64,000 nucleotides of DNA from Megalonaias nervosa (lineage: Eukaryota > Mollusca > Bivalvia > Unionida > Unionidae): NCBI GenBank assembly GCA_016617855.1, contig JAECUM010003676.1, positions 62,001 to 126,000 on the forward strand. The letters are read 5' to 3'. Position numbers and translations under genes: made by a program. Numbering within the stretch: the stretch's first letter is position 1; each line of letters begins with the position of its first letter. Below, in pieces: positions 41,422 to 53,468 of the stretch. Under the pieces are notes generated by a model. It was not told where the DNA came from and searched no databases. It saw only the letters and a list, made by a program, of their open reading frames with translations.

Positions 41422-43642
41422 AATATTTGCCAATCTGATTTTTGGGAATGTTTGGAAATGCTTAGTTTGATACATATAATTGCCAAACGGTAAATATCAG
41501 TCTCCAGTGATATTCAAATAAAAGATGATAAGCACTGTTTGTTGGTGCTAGATTTTCAGGTGGCTGATTGCTTGAGGTGAGGGTCTTTTATTTCTTAACA
41601 CACCTGTCAAAAAAATCTTAAATTATACAGCGTTAAAACAATGACTGTGTAATTACTTTTGAACAGTAATCCAGGTTTTCAAACACTTGAAAAATATATT
41701 CCTGTTTAGCACCAAACAAAACCTCCCATTATATCCATTATAGTGATAGAGAAAGAAATTATCTTGTGGTAAAAGAAAAAAATAATTCCCATATCTCAGC
41801 TCAAAAGACACACACACACACCTCAGCACATTCATGATGCATGAACTGCCCATGGAAATCATAGACTGACAGTACATTGTGTGAAATAAAGGATCAGTAC
41901 GTTCATGACATTTCTATAATTGATCATTGTGAAATATAGGTACTGGTATCTGTACTGTGGTGAGACAGCAGATCATAAAAATTGCAGAACAGAAACTACA
42001 AACTGAACTCTCTCAAATTTTTCACTGCCTATGGGCACGTAACTTGCAAACTTGATCTTACCTGAGCCAAATTTACGATTGTCCCAGGCACTGGACAAGT
42101 GGATTTGTAAAGCCCTGACAGTATTATTTTTTAACTTTTGAGTCTTGTCTGAAACTTGCTCCTGATACAGTCATATACTGGAAAGTATGAAGCCAATCAG
42201 TTATGGTAAGGGACTTGAAAGGTTTCCAGCATGCTACAAGATTTACCCCACTTTATATTGATAGATAGTGATGCATTAAAGAGTCACTCCTAAATGGTCA
42301 CAGCAGTGCTGGAAAAATCCATTGTTTCTGCCTGCCAAGCAAGAGCACTTTTCCATGAGCAAACCTCGATGGGGAAGCATTCTTTTCTGCGTAAATATTA
42401 TTCTTTCTACATAGCATATCATTATTAGTATCAGTACTCATTATTGCAGTCAGAATTTGTTTATCTCAATGATTGTTATAATTAATAAATTTGTACTGGC
42501 TACACTGGTAAAGGTTGTTGAGAACACCATTTCCATTTGACATTTTACAGTGCATTATAGACCTGACTTCTTCTCAAAGACATTCAGTATTCTACCACTG
42601 GACAGCCTTGGGACTTCCTTTTATTCTACTTATACACCCAAATAAAACCCATTTTGTCCCAGCATTTCCAAAATACAACTGACACCAGAGCCAGTTAATT
42701 GTGGCTATGAACTGATCTTAATTGCCTGATAAAGAGAACTGTACTGACTTGTCTGTCATTTCTTCCTAGTCATAATTTCCAAGTCAAACTTTTTGTAGAC
42801 ACTAGTATGGGAATGTCCAACTCAAATGACAAAATCATTGAATTAGTCTTATCTTAGCAAATTGTCTGTAAATATTATGTTTATTCTTAGCCAGTGCAGA
42901 AGGATCCCCTGTATACTTAAAAGGAACATACACTTTTCACTTGCAGCTTTGCTAAAACTGGTATTGCTCTGACTTTTGAATACCATTCATAACTTGTACC
43001 ACAACCTCACCGATTTTAAGCAAGCAGGTTGTGTTGGTAATAGTGAAAACTTAAAATATTATGGACATTTATGATGAATAGATTAAATAGACCTTGGAAA
43101 GTTGTCTTGGGACTAGCATATACAGTCATAACAATTATGGATCTATATGGCAACATTGTTGAAAGCCTGATTAATAATGACCTTGAATACCGTTAGATAT
43201 TTTGGTTTTGGTTTTGATGTAGTTGGCGCTCATTATTAAGAGGTTAATGTTAGGACTGGTCGGCCTGGTGTCAGGATAATGTGACTGGGTGGGATATGAT
43301 GCTATGTCTGCAGCATGATGCCCCAGTGCTCGACATCACTATAAACTGCAACACTGCAGACATTGTAGCGATATGAATGAAATTTTTTTAAAGCTAAGTT
43401 AAAAATCCAAACACACACCTTTTCAAAGGACATCACCGCAATTGATATTCAATCAATGTTTATAAATAAATTGCCATTCTATTAAGCAGACCATAATCAG
43501 TTGGCAAAGGGTGCATCTGTAAATTATATACAGTAGTATTTTTGGTTGGCTGTTCTGTTATGAACAAGATTTCAATGTAAAAATAAAACGAATCAGATAT
43601 CAATAAGCTTTTCCTTCTTTGTTACAATTATTTTTCATTAGT
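41422..43642. other. intergenic, no gene recognised
   Basis: Mixed unique-looking sequence with no supported exon. A short (AC)n run is at about 41811-41821. Confidence 0.45.
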
Positions 43643-43651
43643 AACTATATA

Positions 43652-43703
<52 letters not shown>

Positions 43704-43710
43704 TATATAC
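43643..43710. repeat. (AT)n microsatellite
   Basis: Long AT run with a few interruptions (tatctatatata at its start, tacatatatata at its end). Confidence 0.95.
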
Positions 43711-44164
43711 TGGATTCAAATCATGGTTATTGATCATTTATAATATGCTTGTTTATTACAAGTAAAAAGTTTGCACTTTTTAAAATATGTTATACTAAGA
43801 CCAAACAAAAAAACCTGTGTGTTACCGGTCACCTGACCTTCCCAGTTTTTCATTGCAGACCCTATCACTTTTTTCCCGCATAGTAAAAAATAATCACAAA
43901 AATCGCATTAAATGTATGTCATGTTTTTAAAAAACAAACTTGTCTACCCTAATATTAAAACCAGTACAATAGGAAACACACATTTTTTATTGGCCGAATA
44001 ATATATTTAGTTGTGCTTCCAAACAGACCTGAACAAATTTTCTTAACAAAGGCATTCCCAAATTTGAGACAGGTATTAAAAAAGGCAGTCATTCTGTGGT
44101 TGAGGGAATCAGAACTCAAGCAGTGTATTTTTTGTGGAAAAAAATGTGTACGTTTTTATAATTT

Positions 44165-44310
44165 TTTTAATGGACTAAAACCACATACATTTTTTTAAAA
44201 TGGACCTAAACCACATTTTTTAAAGGGACTAAAGCCACGCACATTTTTTAAATGGACTAAAACGACATAATTTTTTTAAATGGATTAAAACCACATACAT
44301 TTTTTAAAAA
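44165..44310. repeat. about 33-bp minisatellite, 4-5 units
   Basis: Variants of atggactaaaaccacatac followed by a T/A-rich run recur at about 44171, 44203, 44225, 44253 and 44280. Units differ by small changes and run lengths. Confidence 0.85.
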
Positions 44311-45389
44311 TGCACTTAAATTATGCAAAACAATTTAATTCTAAGCATTTAGTCCAAAATTTGACAGCAAATGTATCCTGTCATAAGCACAGACCATGTA
44401 TTATAATGGTGCATTTGATCAATATAAACTACACAAAGGCATTCCATTCATGTTTGCAATCACTGTACATAATCATTGTGAGAGCACTCCCTCAGACATA
44501 CAAAACCCAAATGCAACCCAAATATGTTTTCATCACTTAGCTATTTAATGCACTGCATTGTTCGCAAAATACCGATCTGAATGAGAAACTAATGAACTTA
44601 GTTCTAACTAGGGAGTGAAATACAGAGTTTTGCAAATTATCTACAGCTTAGGGATTTTAGCCAGGCAAGTTAATTTTTGTGACTGGGCAAATACTTTTAA
44701 TTGTCTGGTGGGCCATGAGTTGTTATTGAGCCCATATTAGTAGAAAGCAAAACCAGTCACATTTCTGGCATTATCAACATTTTGATAAGGTTTTGGTTCA
44801 AAATTTTCAGTAATGTTTTAATTGTGCTTTCGTCATGCAGTCCCTGCCATTTGGTCCTTATACCCATTTCAGAATATCAATAAAATCCATGAAAATGCCA
44901 CATTTGGTGCTGATATCTTGCAGTTATGCCAACAAAGTAAACATTGAGATCATTATAATCTGGTAAGGTTATGTAATAACAGAACTTTTCCTTTCACACA
45001 ATACACTGAAAGAGGATTTTAATTTTGATGTAATGTAGTCTTCATTTGTGAGTGGGCAGGTACAATCCAGGTTCCCAGACTTGTTGGCCTGAATCAGTAT
45101 CTTTTTACAATCCACATGCAATCAAGCAAGACTATATAATATGAAGGTCTGTCCGTACAGCTTCAGTTGTGAGTTGGCAGGAGCACTCCAGGTTCCCAGC
45201 ACTGTCTCTGTGGCTTGATTAAGTATTTTTGAGAAAAGTTGAATAAATCTTGAAATAGAAGATATAATAACCCAGCAGAGATGTGCAGCACAACTTTATT
45301 TTGGGATCCAACCACACTGCAAATCCAACCTAGATAGGGAAGACAGATTAACAAAGTGAATTGTCAGTACCAACTGCTTCATCAAGTGC
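44311..45389. other. intergenic, no gene recognised
   Basis: No exon or named element. A loose duplication, gagt(g/t)ggcaggNNcaNtccaggttcccag, occurs at about 45052 and 45172. Confidence 0.45.
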
Positions 45390-45401
45390 ACATGTGAAAT
45401 G

Positions 45402-45651
45402 TTGTTGTTGTTGTAGGGTTTAACGCCATTTTTCAGCACAAGATAGGCTATACATGGCAGCCAGTATAAATGGTGGAGGAAGAACCTGGGAAAACCTGGT
45501 AAAGAACCACCGACCCATGAGAAGCTACTGGCAATCCTTCTCACGTACCCACATTGGCCAAGCCCAAGACTCGAACCCACGCAGACAGAGGTGAGATAGC
45601 AGTGATCCATAACGGTGAGCACTTTAGACCACTCGGCCACACAGGGCCCCC
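45402..45651 (-). mobile_element. tRNA-derived SINE (family S1), copy C, full length, minus strand
   Basis: Read on the minus strand: ctgtgtggccgagtggtcta, box B gggttcgagtc, cttgggcttggccaatgtgg, gccagtagcttctcatgggt, ttcttcctccaccatttata and gcgttaaaccctacaacaac. The flanks are acatgtgaaatg (45390-45401) and acatatgaaatg (45652-45663), a 12-bp duplication with one difference. Box B here is the best match to a real tRNA. Confidence 0.92.
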
Positions 45652-45897
45652 ACATATGAAATGTATTGTGGGTACTAATAATCTAAAACTTTTCTATAAC
45701 TATGCAATATGATAAAATTTTAGTGCATATAAACTAAGATTTTATCATCAACTTTGGTTCTTTGAAGATTGTTAATTATCCTGAAGGAGATCACAACGGA
45801 GATCCAGAAGTTTAGTTGGTGATAAGCCTTTCAATTGGAGAAACAATGACTGAATGTGTAACATACCAGGATCAACAAAAATTAAATTTCAAGTCTG

Positions 45898-46140
45898 ATG
45901 CAAGGTCTGTATTACATTTTAGAGGATAACGTTCTTTTTGAATTTATTTATGTGCCATATCAACACTATTTCAGGAAACTCGACCACATTCCATCTATTG
46001 ACCTTTTAAGGGTTATTCCATTTAAACATACGTGGTACCCAAGGAGGGCACTGTTACGAAAAATATATGCCAGGGAACTCCGATCACTCCAAGAATTGAT
46101 ACGAAAATGTTATAAAATTCTAACTTGCATCTATGGGTGA
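45898..46140 (+). other. unexplained coding-like frame (80 codons)
   Basis: The frame reads VLFEFIYVPYQHYFRKLDHI, then VIPFKHTWYPRRALLRKIYA and ELRSLQELIRKC, with a mixed, protein-like composition. Possible acceptors are cattttag (before aggataac) and ctatttcag (before gaaactcg). No family was recognised. It could be an unannotated terminal exon, a transposon remnant or chance. Confidence 0.25.
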
Positions 46141-46984
46141 CTACTCAAAATTAAAGGTGCCTTCTCTGGGTCTCAGGTACATGTGTATTTTACTGGAACA
46201 GCCCTATTACTCACAAGTCTAAATTTTGTTGCATTAAGTATCTATATCGAGTGAAAATGATGACGTTTTTAAAAAAAAAATGTCCTGTAATTTTCAAACA
46301 AATCATCCAAAAAGCTATTTTTGTTTTCATTTTCTAGAACAGTTTGTCACCAATATAAGGAAAGTCCCTGATTCTCTGAAATACATAAAAATCTTCTCTT
46401 CCTCCTTGAAACTGTGTTAATGGCACCTGTTGAATACTAAATTCCTAAGAAAAACACTGAATTTAATACTTTTCATCCTGTCCATCATTATTGATGGACT
46501 GGGTTAATTGCTGTAAAAAAAAACTGTTAAAAAGTTTGAGAACTGGTCTCAAGAACAACATACACCAAGTAGTTTTTGGAATAAATATGTATATTTCACA
46601 ATAAATACAGGGAAACTGGTGACAGGCAAAACATTTCAGCACAACAAAATGTCACATAAAATTGTACAAGGTATTCAATAATGTTACGCAAGCTGACAAT
46701 ATTGCTTGAAACACACATTTTTAGGGTTTAAATTATCTGCATCACAATATAGGATGGACTAGATTAATATATTGTAGCCCTGATCAAAATTTAAAAATTA
46801 ATTGACTGTATGGTACACATGCTGTGGCTGCATCAGCTGATGAAATTCTGTAAAATAAGCAATATTTCAGCACCCATTAATTGTAGTAAATCTTAATTTT
46901 AGAACATCAGTAACATAAATTTGTAGTGAATTGCTGATGGGTAAAATAATACATTTTTATCTTAGTTTTACTATACCTAATCAA

Positions 46985-47152
46985 CAGTGATATCTGCTGT
47001 ACACTGTGTCAACTGCAGGTCAGGGTCTACATTCTTTGTTCTACTGATGAGCCTTATTAAACTACATATAACAAATAGCACATAAAGATCTTTCAGATCT
47101 GGGTCCATGCGGTCTGCAACTGGATTCAGCTTGTAAGCAAGTATATATAGTA
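46985..47152. mobile_element. foldback MITE (family F), copy 9, shortened
   Basis: Contains gatatctgctgtacactgtg-like left part, gttctactgatgagcc, gatctgggtccatgcggtct and the right end aagcaagtatatatagta. The left half is partly deleted. Confidence 0.65.
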
Positions 47153-47345
47153 ACTGTCCATCTGATTAGATGTTGGTGTTTTATATCTTGTATATCATAC
47201 AATCTTAGCAAGTATTAAATTTTAAGGATAGATAATTAGCTTACTTGCTAAATTGTCCTAAATTTTAAGCTTGCTACACATTTTTGCTTTACAATATTTT
47301 TAAAATGCAAATTACACACGTCAGGAAAAATGTATATAAACATGA

Positions 47346-47633
47346 AAATGTCAGTACAAAATCAATTTATGTGGTTTTTCTGATGCATTGGCTGATAAAA
47401 ATCTTTACGAAGTCTTTGCATTTATTAAATATTTGTTTGAAAAATCTACATGGCAAGAACATCACAACGTCGCATGTACAATCAAATGGAAGATTAGGGA
47501 AATTTTTTTCTTCATCCCAGACATATATGATACCAAGGCTGGGGATCTTAGTACTAACCATTTACCAGAAAAGAATCCCTTCTATGTAATAGGTTGTAAA
47601 TTATATAAGTCAGTGGATCAAATTTACAGCTAA
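47346..47633 (+). other. unexplained coding-like frame (95 codons)
   Basis: The frame is open from 47346 to TAA at 47633 and reads YKINLCGFSDALADKNLYEV, then EKSTWQEHHNVACTIKWKIR, EIFFFIPDIYDTKAGDLSTN and HLPEKNPFYVIGCKLYKS. The residue mix is protein-like and not the usual AT-driven K/N/I/F noise. No start-codon context or domain was recognised. It lies on the same strand as the frame at 45898. Possible pseudogene, transposon-derived or lineage-specific exon. Confidence 0.3.
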
Positions 47634-49235
47634 TATTGTCTCAGTTTTGACAAACACAACAATGAAAAAACATATAAAGTTGCAAGCCAGAAACAAAAAA
47701 CAGATGCAAGACATACACCTCTCCTCCATTATAACACACTTTGCTAAAATGTGATTTTGGATATAACACAGTAACGCTATGGACCCCATATTCAAAATAA
47801 TAAAAATTATAATTAAACAAATTTAAAAAATAATAACAACTTTCAACATCTATCAGGTGAACACTTGACATCAAAACAACTGTACTTGATTTGGACATCA
47901 CCAGAATGTGTTTCTACAGCCACAGTTTAACTCTAATAGGCCATTACTGTATTCAAGCCATATCAGATGCTGTATTCCTAACAGGCTATTGCACACCTGA
48001 AATTGCCCATGTCTCTAATAAGCCACAATTGTCATTGGTCTGATCCGACTACTGTATTTGGTTAAAGTACATAGGACTGTCGAGTTTGCCTCAGCACTAA
48101 AACCACTCCATCAGATAAGTGACTCTGTCTCTTTAAATACAGCTGGCAGATTAAACAAAAGACCACTTTATTACTGATTTTGTTTACTGACACCTGGACT
48201 GCAATAAATCACAGAAAGGATTAGCAGTGGCATGTTTTTTGTACTTGATGCCGCTTTCTGTAATCTGTTGCAGTGTAGCTAAGTATAGATAGATCTTCAT
48301 TTGCATAATGTATCTATAAATTCAGAATGGATCAAAACATTTTAATGTTTACATTCCAAAAAATGATCCTAAATGGTATTTTCTTATTTACAGAAAATAC
48401 ATAGTCCAACATTATTTTGGACTAACCAATCTTTTACAAGTATTATTCTACGACATAACCTATCCTGAAATGTATTTTAGATGCTCTAGTGCTTTTGACT
48501 ACCTTTCTTTAAATTAGTTTCTCTATCTCTGGGCTTAAGTTAAAAACAATTCCCATTTTTCTCTTGACTTGGTTCTTAAATATTATTAAGAAATGTGTAC
48601 ATATCAGCACATATTTTAGGAGTGTCTGAACTGCTTTGATCTGAAATTTAAAAAAAGAAAATTATTACAAAAACCCAGAAAGAGTAACTACTTCCCTTTG
48701 AGATATAAAATTTTGTCTTAATCTTTTCAAATGTACTCAGTTTAATGCCATAAAAGATATTGCTTAGGGGCTGCCACACTCGGGTTAGAAAGTATAAATT
48801 GCTGAATGAAATGACTAAGTTTTATACATTATTTTTATATCCATGATGCTTTACATTTTTTAAATTGGTAGTGAGTACAAATGAATGGGAAGGGTGCAAA
48901 TACTATAGGACAGTATAGGTTGTTTGCTATTGGCTAAGGCACGTAAGTTTTACTCATAGTTGTCATATAGTTTGCGTCCTTATATGTGTATGTACTACTT
49001 GGTCTTACTCCCCCCACATATGCACACACATGCAAACTTCAACCTCCTTCCCCTCTTCTGTGTGTACATACTAAATGGATGACCCCTTATAAACCTCACT
49101 CCTTTATTATACCAAGATTTGTAAAACACCATTTTATCTCCAACCATAATATTTTCATTCTCCCAAATGGGTAGTTTTAACAATTCTTCTAGCTAGCAAA
49201 TTTTTTAAGTAAATTATGTTTCTCTGAGAATGCTT
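47634..49235. other. intergenic, no gene recognised
   Basis: Nothing beyond short AT-rich tracts; CT-rich stretch at 49000-49070. Confidence 0.4.
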
Positions 49236-49852
49236 AACCAATCACATTATGTTAGGAAATTAGCCAGCTACCTCACAAACCCAGCCCTTCTGAAAGATAA
49301 AAATCATCTTTTTCTGTCTATCTCGTATACACAAATAACTGTTGCCCATTAACTCCCCTTGCCACTGCCAGGTTTTTAGCTCAGAGATATACTAACAAGG
49401 ATGCTCGCATGGTGGGGTGGTTGGGAGGCTTTTTAAGTAATATGATTGGGTAAGTATTTTTTGAGGAACAAATTTACTTAAAAATTTGCTTTCTTATTCA
49501 AATACGTTCCCTAATTACATTATGTTAGGAGAATAGGCAATAGGAAGATGAAATGCTGAGCATCTGACCTCTACCTTGGGTATCCTTTTAAGGAATGATG
49601 GCTGGTTCCTCATGCAAATGATAACCCATTCTCCTAATTACGTAAGCAACACAGCCTAGGGTCACTTGATCTGTGATCCATACATATGGTTTTGTGGTTA
49701 TTGTGGTCTCTGTATTTTCTCCACCCCCTATTTTTTGATTGGTGACCAGATCTCCTGTTCTAGAAAGGTATCCTTCTGATCTGACAGTTCATCCATGAAG
49801 AGGGGAGAGGAGGAAAGGGATGGGGTTTGGATAAATGAAATCCAAACCCATT

Positions 49853-50155
49853 TCAAAATGACCTGGAGCACCAAATTATTCTGTAGGAATGTTGTCTCCT
49901 GGCATTGGGCTGGGATCTATATTGTACATTTGACTGAAAAGATCCGTTGTCCGTAGTCCACTTATTGTCCCTCCACAGTGGTGGAGGCTGACTGTTTCGA
50001 AATGCCTGTGTGGGTTGAATGTCAAGTTGGAGGGACAGTTCCTTAGCTGCCTGCCTCCGAACTTCTTCATTTGTACTCCCAAGAGTAATGATGACCCAAA
50101 CGGGGTCATCTGTAAAGCCAGGAAATATGAGGCTTGAGTGACGTACATCAGCCAT
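49853..50155 (-). other. coding-like frame inside the inverted-repeat element
   Basis: The 100 codons include FTDDPVWVIITLGSTNEEVR, RQAAKELSLQLDIQPTQAF and NSQPPPLWRDNKWTT. The GC content is higher than the surroundings and the residue mix is protein-like, but no domain was recognised. A second minus-strand frame, 50309-50554 (HKGFVLDPFNPFHNTASPSP), may be part of the same broken gene. Perhaps a transposon structural protein remnant. Confidence 0.3.
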
Positions 50156-50597
50156 GTGTCATATCAGGTCCACTCCAAGGGCCATGTTAGATGGACAGAT
50201 TTCTCACTGAAATCTCCATCATAGTAAGGGTATGTTGCCAATGGTATGGCTAAACAGATGGATCTGCCACTAAGATCCCCTTAAATCCTAGATGGCTTGA
50301 CCATTTTCTCACAAGGTACCCCCTTGCTGGAGGGCTGGTGATGGGGAGGCTGTATTATGAAATGGATTAAATGGATCCAGTACAAACCCTTTGTGTCCAG
50401 ATTTACAGGCCTGAAGGACTTGCTCAGACATGTGAGAGAACTTACACCCACTCAGCTGCCTATAATTTGGGGGGGCATCCCACCCCCCAATGAGTTGGAA
50501 TTGCAAGTGACAAACTTTTGTTTGTCTTTGGATGTATATTGAGGATGTCAACATTGTCTTCCTTGACTTAATCCATTTTTCCTTCCCTTTGATGCCT

Positions 50598-50945
50598 TAT
50601 GGACTATTGGCTTGAACTTTGCATTTCATGCATTTAATCGACATTTCTCCTGAAATGACACAAAAGGAGAAAATAAAGCATAAATTAGCAATTCAGCACA
50701 TTACTAACTCACTAACATCACCCCTGTTACCAATGGAGTAATCTAAAATAGCCAGTGTTGCATTTTGATGACATGTAGACTATGCTTTGAACTTATGCAT
50801 TTCATGCATTTAGTTGATATTTCTACTGAAACCACACAAGAAGAAAAAAGAAAGGAGAAATTAGCAATGCAGCATGTTATTAACCTGGGAGTACCATCTC
50901 CATTTCTAATGGAGTAAATGAAAATTGGCAGCGATGCGCTAACTT
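50598..50945. repeat. 176-bp direct duplication
   Basis: gcatttcatgcattta at 50621 recurs at 50797. The surrounding 170 bases align, including gaNatttcNNctgaaa, aggagaaattagcaat, and ctaatggagtaa. Two units only. Confidence 0.85.
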
Positions 50946-51327
50946 GTAAATTAACATGAGGTCAACAATAGCATGGTACAACATGGTCTTATATAGGCCA
51001 TAAAGGTTAAAAAGTCACTAAAATTTGGCAGAAATCGTAAAAATAATGTATACAACCTGCAGAAGAATGATTGTCCAACACAATAAATCCAAAATGAAAA
51101 TTGATTGTTCCAATTTGAACACTAAAATGGCTTGGATTGTCGGAGGTACAATGTATGGTGTTATCAATACAGCAGCAAAGCTAAACAAAACTAGTGACAC
51201 CTTGCAGTAGCAAGGGGAGATAATGGGCAAGAGCAATTGCCCTTTGTCTAAAAGATGATTTTTATCTTTAAAAAAGACAGGATTCATGTGGTAGTAGGCA
51301 AATATTTCTAACATGATTGGGGAATAT

Positions 51328-52492
51328 ATTTGAAGGAGATCAGAACATTTTATTCATAAACTTCGATCCAAACACTGAATACATCTCTCCAAAAAAATAT
51401 TTTTTGGTTTATTTCTTAGTTTCTTTACATCCCCCATCCCAAGATCTGCAATAAGTTTTTAATTTTCCCCAATAATTTTATAAAGATCTGATTCCACCAA
51501 CCCCATTTTTTTACATTTAATTATACCTCTATTTCAGAAGCATTTCAGTGCTTGAATTAGGTTTTCAAATTCACCATATTTAGTCCATTATAATGTTTGT
51601 TCAATTATATCCTTTTTATTCTGTAATTTTTTCCCAGCCAAATAAATTTTTCAAAAATGATTTACTTAAATTTTGCTAAATATTATCAGGCAGGTGTGAC
51701 TTTGAAGAGTGCTAGCATTTTAATTACTGTTATTCTTCTGGTATGAGTTGACAAACATTTTGACTATAGAGTAAATAGTGATTGGATTTTGGGGATGTAT
51801 ATTTGATTCCCTAACCCTAAAAATATCAGACCCAATTTCACAAACATTTTTGTAAACTAGTCTGTACTTCTGTCTTGGGAAGGATAACTCCACCATACCA
51901 AAACTGTAACCTAATTTTCACATTTAAGTGACTTTTTCAGTTGTGTTTGCATTTTAAGCTGTTCATTCATTACAGCTTCAAACCGTGGACTCTACTTCAC
52001 CTTCACTGATGAAATGTGGAGATATCTGGATAAAAGTAACTCCACCATACTAAAACTAGGTCAGTATGTACACACAGTGTGTCCATTTTGTAGGGCTGAG
52101 ACTGTTACCATGACACAATTAAAGTAATCAGCAGGGATCTGGATGACCAGACACATGTCAGTAATAATCATCTTGTCTGAGAAATGCACCTGCCTGGCAA
52201 GCAATTTTTAAAATTTCCACCAACCAGACATAAAAATTTACAAGAATTGTCATCCCATGCAATAGATGAAACAGCACTGAAACATATTCCAGGCAAAGAA
52301 GAAAAACAGATGCAGCATTATCTGCATTCATGGACAGATGGGTTAACGAATTGACAAACAGATGTGGCATCATATGCATGCATGGACAGATGTTTTCAGA
52401 GACAAACAGCATGTGTTGTATCCATTCATGGACAGACAAATCTATTTTAATTACCACTCACTCTTTTCAAGTTTCAAGAACAATGGTAAATA

Positions 52493-52539
<47 letters not shown>

Positions 52540-53203
52540 CCTTTACTTTGTAAAACATTACTATAAAAAGCATGTACATGATACTCTAAGGCATTACAGA
52601 ATACTGATCTACTGCATCAAACAAATTTTAAAAATTCACACAATTGCTCCTTTGTCATAATTTGGAATGTATACACACTTTGTTTCTTTCAAACATTAAT
52701 AAAGCAAACATTAACAAACAATCTGTATTATACTCTTCAACCTAAGATTCTACAAAATTTAAATATTCTACATTTTCACTATAAATTTTTCTTGTGATAA
52801 AACCATAAAAAAATCTGCCAACCCTGTAAAAAGGCAACCATATTGAATATACACTCTAAAGTAGAGCAGCATTAAACTTACATGCAGTACTTGATTAACT
52901 TGGAAACAGACATTTTTGATACAAAAAATTTACATTTTTGTATCATTGTATAAAATTGGTATTCAAGATTGTTATATCTCCGGCTTTTTCAATCAATTTC
53001 CATCAAAGTAACAATGCTGATGCATGTATTAGGACAAGTGATCAGGAAAAATTGATTATCATAATAATCTCTCTGCATTAAACAATAGAAAACAGTTGAT
53101 TCCTATTAATAATCAGACACAAACCTTGAAGAATCAATGGAATAATTTAGTTCATAAAGACTTATAATCCTGGCCCATTTTCACAGTACTCTTCAACATA
53201 AGT
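51328..53203. other. intergenic, no gene recognised
   Basis: No supported exon. A loose repeat, catggacagatg, occurs three times at 52330-52440. Confidence 0.4.
52496..52536. repeat. (AT)n microsatellite
   Basis: About 18 AT dinucleotides ending in acatatac. Confidence 0.95.
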
Positions 53204-53216
53204 ACACAAACTCAAA

Positions 53217-53455
53217 GGTAGCTGAGTGGTCTAAAGCACTTGCCTTTACAAATCACTGCCATCTCACCTCTACCCATGTGGGTTTGCATCCTGGGCTTGA
53301 CCAATCTGGGTGTATGAGAAAGCTTGCAGGTAACTTCCCATGGGTCAGTAGTACTTAATAATCAGGGTTTTCCTGGGTGCTTCCTTCACCAGTTATACTG
53401 GCCATCATGTACAGCCTATTGGGTGCTGAAAAATGATGTTAAACCCAAAACAACA
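53217..53455 (+). mobile_element. tRNA-derived SINE (family S1), copy D
   Basis: ggtagctgagtggtctaaag, box B gggtttgcatcc, cttgaccaatctgggtgtat, agcttgcaggtaacttccca, gggttttcctgggtgcttcc and atgttaaacccaaaacaaca. A perfect 13-bp duplication, acacaaactcaaa, flanks it at 53204-53216 and 53456-53468. It is the most diverged of the four copies in its body despite the intact duplication. Confidence 0.92.
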
Positions 53456-53468
53456 ACACAAACTCAAA

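Larger units (their letters stand above)
49236..51327. mobile_element. 2.1-kb element with about 140-bp inverted terminal repeats
   Basis: The left part (49236-49374) and the inverted right part (51196-51327) share aaagataaaaatcatctttt, gcccattaNctccccttgc and ccaatca(c/t)...atgttagNaaat, roughly 65-70% alike by eye. Inside are a minus-strand 100-codon frame (49853-50155), a second 81-codon minus frame (50309-50554) and a 176-bp direct duplication. The 49510 segment (taattacattatgttaggag) repeats the left end. Long inverted repeats with inner minus-strand frames could fit a DIRS-like or foldback element; this is unproven. Confidence 0.5.
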
